Positions 33,050 to 34,007 of a stretch of DNA of 34,007 nucleotides are shown here, in pieces. The notes under the pieces were generated by a model. It saw nothing but the letters and a program-made list of their open reading frames with translations. It was not told the DNA's origin and ran no database searches. Location: assembly GCA_017449185.1 (NCBI GenBank), contig JAFSJZ010000026.1:1-34007 (forward strand). The letters run 5' to 3'. This stretch comes from Oscillospiraceae bacterium. Its GTDB lineage: Bacteria > Bacillota > Clostridia > Oscillospirales > Oscillospiraceae. How positions within the stretch are numbered: position 1 is the first letter of the stretch; each line of letters starts with the position of its first letter. Made by a program: the position numbers and the translations under genes.

Positions 33050-33589
33050 TCAGTAATTCTCTTCTCTGACCTCGAAGTAGCTCTGCGGGTGATTGCACAC
33101 CGGGCAGACCTCCGGGGCGGCCGTGCCGACCACGAGGTGGCCGCAGTTGCGGCACTCCCAGACCTTGACGCTGCTCTTTTCAAAGACGGCCTTCGTCTCG
33201 ACGTTGCTCAGCAGCGCGCGGTAGCGCTCCTCGTGCGCCTTTTCGATCGCGGCCACGCCGCGGAACTTGGCGGCCAGCTCGGGGAAACCCTCCTCCTCGG
33301 CGTCTTTGGCCATGCGCTCGTACATGTCGGTCCACTCGAAGTTCTCGCCCTCGGCGGCGTGCAGCAGGTTCGCGGCGGTGTCGCCCAGCTCGCCCAGCTC
33401 CTTGAACCAGAGCTTCGCGTGCTCTTTTTCGTTCTCGGCGGTCTTCAGGAACAGCGCGGAGATCTGCTCGTAGCCCTCCTTCTTCGCCGTCGAGGCGAAG
33501 TAGGTGTATTTGTTCCGCGCCTGGGACTCGCCCGCAAAGGCCTCCCACAGGTTCTTCTCGGTCTTGGTGCCCGCGTATTTGTTCGCCAT
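33050..33589 (-). CDS. rbr: Rubrerythrin
   Basis: The 179-aa protein is a non-haem iron peroxidase that detoxifies hydrogen peroxide in anaerobes. The N-terminal ferritin-like four-helix domain carries the di-iron ligands in [12 protein letters not shown] and [11 protein letters not shown], with a second set in the helices up to [10 protein letters not shown]. The C-terminal rubredoxin domain has the Fe(Cys)4 site C-R-N-C and C-P-V-C. GGGAGG precedes the ATG at 33589. It has its own promoter and terminator and stands alone. Confidence 0.97.
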   Translation of the reverse strand: MANKYAGTKTEKNLWEAFAGESQARNKYTYFASTAKKEGYEQISALFLKTAENEKEHAKLWFKELGELGDTAANLLHAAEGENFEWTDMYERMAKDAEEEGFPELAAKFRGVAAIEKAHEERYRALLSNVETKAVFEKSSVKVWECRNCGHLVVGTAAPEVCPVCNHPQSYFEVREENY

Positions 33590-33627
33590 GATGATACCTC
33601 CCGTAAAAATGATCTTTCAACGGTTTT

Positions 33628-33657
33628 ACTATACCCCATCCGAAAGCCTTTAGTCAA
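33628..33657 (-). promoter_or_regulatory. Rubrerythrin promoter
   Basis: TTGACT and TATAGT are 18 nt apart on the minus strand, ~38 nt upstream of the ATG. No clear PerR box is visible. Confidence 0.65.
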
Positions 33658-33687
33658 TGTTTATCCGTCGGCCCGGCCCAAAACAGC

Positions 33688-33810
33688 GGCGGCTGATTGC
33701 CTTCCCTACAAGGGGAAAAGGTATGCAAAAAGAGCCATCCTTTCGGATGACTCTTCTGACGGCTGACAGTCCGCTTTACACAAGGGAGCCTTCTCCGTCC
33801 ATAGAGCAGC
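33688..33810. repeat. Degenerate intergenic repeat with an inserted terminator copy
   Basis: The flanking parts (CCTTCCCTACAAGGGGAA on the left; CTGACGGCTGACAG and ACACAAGGGAGCC on the right) look like pieces of a hairpin-rich intergenic repeat I associate with Oscillospiraceae-type genomes. The terminator copy at 33725-33755 sits between them. The association is from memory of such patterns, not from a search. Confidence 0.4.
33725..33755 (-). terminator. Second copy of the rRNA-operon terminator
   Basis: Identical over 31 bases to 33867-33897. On the minus strand the AGTCATCC-GAAA-GGATGGCT stem is followed by CTTTTTGC, so it remains a working leftward terminator. On the plus strand the U-tract is broken. 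Confidence 0.7.
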
Positions 33811-33866
33811 GGGGGAGCTCGAGGGGAGCGAAGGGCCCCCTCGTGTTCAATAAAGGAAATGCCAAC

Positions 33867-33900
33867 GCAAAAAGAGCCATCCTTTCGGATGACTCTTTTT
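33867..33900 (-). terminator. Terminator of the rRNA operon
   Basis: AAAAAGAGTCATCC, a GAAA loop and GGATGGCTCTTTTT form an intrinsic terminator just after the 5S rRNA 3' end. It is symmetrical enough to act in both directions. Confidence 0.85.
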
Positions 33901-33903
33901 GTG

Positions 33904-34007
<104 letters not shown>

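Noticed and set aside
31549-33183. A 544-codon frame opposite lspA tail, rluD and rubrerythrin
   Set aside because: Low-complexity Ser/Arg/Ala product crossing several real genes and a terminator.

Overview
The window joins two different kinds of DNA. Positions 1 to about 11,600 are a mobile element of moderate GC. Positions about 11,640 to 34,007 are a GC-rich, densely packed chromosome. The chromosomal gene order (yggS, sepF, divIVA, ileS, lspA, rluD on one strand; miaB and mutS diverging from mutL, miaA, hfq), the rubrerythrin, the sigma factor/DUF4179 pair and the TnpV/MobV-type mobile genes suggest a high-GC anaerobic member of the Clostridia, most likely Oscillospiraceae-like. This placement is inference; no 16S sequence is present.

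Mobile element (1 to ~11,600). It lies directly downstream of the 3' end of guaA. Its right side holds an XRE-type regulator facing a tightly coupled leftward operon: excisionase-like protein, tyrosine integrase, MobC-like accessory protein and a RepA-like AAA ATPase. Four ~33-bp-spaced operator-like sequences lie between the two promoters. A 620-bp non-coding stretch follows, with GTGACG iteron-like repeats, several perfect hairpins and a MobV-type oriT candidate, then the MobV relaxase, a conserved small protein and TnpV. Further left are cargo genes: an unrecognised small protein, a predicted 105-nt RNA on the opposite strand, a two-gene unit of an unknown 303-aa protein plus a DUF2188 protein, a DUF1016/YhcG-type nuclease, and an ECF sigma factor with a DUF4179 membrane protein that runs off the left edge. 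The far attachment site is not in the window.

Leftward chromosomal genes (11,652 to 22,091). A GMP synthase lacking the glutaminase domain has its own promoter. Upstream of it, one long probable operon runs from a promoter near 22,150: miaB, mutS, CPBP protease, trmO, nadE, a two-helix membrane protein, a 513-aa membrane-anchored protein with a similar two-helix N-terminus, and a GH13 glycosidase. Several junctions are 4-nt ATGA overlaps.

Rightward chromosomal genes (22,205 to 32,983). mutL, miaA, hfq, a PLP-binding YggS protein, sepF, divIVA, ileS, lspA, rluD and a small membrane protein follow one another. They combine mismatch repair, tRNA position-37 modification, division-site assembly, isoleucyl-tRNA charging and lipoprotein processing. 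LspA carries an unusual ~265-residue charged cytoplasmic tail.

Right edge. A bidirectional terminator separates this group from a leftward rubrerythrin gene. After an intergenic repeat region with a duplicated terminator, the 3' end of a leftward 5S rRNA gene is reached, so an rRNA operon continues beyond the window.
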